The notes under the pieces: generated by a model
Databases searched by the model: none
What the model saw: the letters and a program-made list of their open reading frames with translations, nothing else
Told to the model about the DNA's origin: nothing
Assembly: GCA_038203525.1 (NCBI GenBank)
Contig: JBBRDW010000001.1
Location: 62,001-126,000, forward strand
DNA length: 64,000 nucleotides
Direction: 5' to 3'
Source of the DNA: Limnovirga sp038203525
GTDB taxonomy: Bacteria; Bacteroidota; Bacteroidia; Chitinophagales; Chitinophagaceae
Shown here: piece after piece, positions 62,962 through 64,000 of the stretch
How the letters are laid out: every line of letters begins with the position of its first letter
How positions within the stretch are numbered: position 1 is the stretch's first letter
Position numbers and translations under genes: made by a program

Positions 62962-64000
62962 TTAATTCCCTCGTTCTTCCACCAGATCCAATTCTACCCT
63001 CAAATTTTCTATAATAAATTCCTGCCTTTCTATGGTGTTTTTCCCCATAAAATATTCGAGCAGGTTTTGAATATGTTCGCCCTGTTCAAGTATTACGGGT
63101 TGCAGGCGGATATCATCTCCAATAAATTTTCCAAACTCATCCGGTGATATTTCGCCCAAGCCTTTAAATCGTGTAATCTCGGGTTTGCTGCCCAGCTTTT
63201 TTACAGCCGCCTGCTTCTCTTTTTCATCGTAACAATAAATGGTTTCCTGTTTATTGCGCACACGAAACAATGGCGTATCTAAAATAAAAACATGCTGCTG
63301 TTTCACAAGATCGGGGAAGAACTGAAGAAAAAAAGTCATGAGTAACAAACGTATATGCAAACCATCTACATCGGCATCCGTTGCTATTACAATGTTTTTA
63401 TAACGAAGGTCTTCTAAACCATTCTCAATATTCAGTGCATGCTGTAGTAAATTGAACTCCTCATTTTCGTAAACTACTTTTTTGGTAAGGCCAAAACAGT
63501 TGAGTGGCTTACCACGTAAGCTAAACACAGCCTGCGTTTCAACGTTTCGGCTTTTGGTAATGCTGCCGCTGGCACTGTCGCCCTCGGTTATAAAAATGGT
63601 AGTTTTATTTTGGTTTAGAACAAATTCTGCTTTGTTTTTTACAGGTGGTTCATCATTGTAATGCGCTCGGCAATCACGTAGTTTTTTATTGTGGAGATTT
63701 GCTTTTTTTGCACGTTCATTTGCCAGTTTTCGTATGCCGCTTAGCTCCTTTCTTTCCTTTTCACTTTGCTCAATTCTTTTTCTTAGCGCCTCAGATGTTT
63801 GCTGATTGCGGTGCAGAAAATTATCGAGTTCTTTTGCAAAGAAATCTGCAATAAAATTCTTCATGCTTTGTCCGCCTTCGCTTACATATTGCGAACCCAG
63901 TTTTGTTTTTGTCTGGCTCTCAAACACAGGTTCCTGTACACGCACCGCAACGGCGGCAACAATGCTTTGCCTAATGTCTGCAGCTTCGTAATCTTTCTTA
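62962..64000 (-). CDS. parE: DNA topoisomerase IV subunit B, 5' end outside the window
   Basis: About 345 C-terminal residues are visible; the gene continues past 64000. Toprim domain: TIFITEGDSASGSITKSRN, then DADVDGLHIRLLLMTFF with the metal-binding DxD, ITRFKGLGEISPDEFGKFIG and the C-terminal IERQEFIIENLRVEL. GyrB would carry a longer C-terminal region; size and the nearby parC favour ParE. It ends 15 bases upstream of the broken four-helix-bundle gene. Confidence 0.93.
   Translation of the reverse strand, partial: KKDYEAADIRQSIVAAVAVRVQEPVFESQTKTKLGSQYVSEGGQSMKNFIADFFAKELDNFLHRNQQTSEALRKRIEQSEKERKELSGIRKLANERAKKANLHNKKLRDCRAHYNDEPPVKNKAEFVLNQNKTTIFITEGDSASGSITKSRNVETQAVFSLRGKPLNCFGLTKKVVYENEEFNLLQHALNIENGLEDLRYKNIVIATDADVDGLHIRLLLMTFFLQFFPDLVKQQHVFILDTPLFRVRNKQETIYCYDEKEKQAAVKKLGSKPEITRFKGLGEISPDEFGKFIGDDIRLQPVILEQGEHIQNLLEYFMGKNTIERQEFIIENLRVELDLVEERGN

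Overview
The window looks like chromosomal DNA of a member of the Bacteroidota, most likely a Chitinophagaceae-type genus. Supporting signs are several promoters of the TTTG / TAnnTTTG type, many lipoproteins, secreted proteins with Bacteroidota-type C-terminal domains, translation starts without strong Shine-Dalgarno sequences, and AT-rich intergenic DNA. It contains no rRNA, phage, CRISPR array or intact transposase.

Layout. 1-8,000: a tryptophan operon on the minus strand, trpE-trpG-(GxxExxY gene)-trpD-trpC-trpF-GNAT-trpB-trpA, with trpA running off the left edge. It is preceded by a classical attenuator whose 20-residue leader peptide has three consecutive Trp codons. 8,100-9,900: a membrane acyltransferase-like gene and a carboxymuconolactone-decarboxylase-fold gene. 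10,265-17,011: a histidine operon, hisG-hisD-hisC-(PQQ sugar dehydrogenase)-(cytochrome c)-hisB, also minus strand. Its own attenuator has a 16-residue leader peptide with three His codons, under a promoter lying almost on the leader start codon. 17,200-22,630: sucA, rpsT, a LysE-type exporter and an rlmI-like methyltransferase. 23,000-33,700: a PQQ/haem dehydrogenase, an L,D-transpeptidase, a SAM hydroxide adenosyltransferase, an SDR, tRNA-Lys, cyanophycin synthetase, a metallo-beta-lactamase-fold hydrolase, a BON lipoprotein and an SH3 protein. 33,980-48,420: a very large FG-GAP/UnbV lipoprotein, two choice-of-anchor V paralogues, an amidase, a pseudouridine synthase, a nucleotidyltransferase, and an arginine-deiminase-family enzyme beside an APC permease. 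48,500-53,300: a decayed zone with YHYH, MORN-type and SCO1 pseudogenes, one intact fasciclin gene and about 1.4 kb of gene-poor DNA. 53,300-64,000: trhO, parC, an ELWxxDGT protein, small metabolic genes, a broken four-helix-bundle gene and the 3' part of parE.

The most striking feature is a dispersed repeat with the 20-base core GTACAAGAGTGCGACGCAAC. I count about 25 near-exact copies and a dozen degenerate ones, nearly all intergenic. One unit is about 60 bases: the core, holding the small palindrome TGCGACGCA, then 20-30 variable bases, then GCCnGGCT and an A-run. Units occur singly, often starting within a few bases of a stop codon, or as head-to-head inverted pairs of about 190-360 bp. 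The fullest pair (31,363-31,709) has terminal inverted repeats of roughly 100 bp. This resembles a REPIN- or MITE-like family mobilised from elsewhere. The family assignment is inference; the copies and their arrangement are directly visible.

How the genes work together: the trp and his clusters each form an amino-acid-sensing operon whose leader couples translation to termination. Unrelated genes have been inserted into both operons, and repeat units sit inside both as well.
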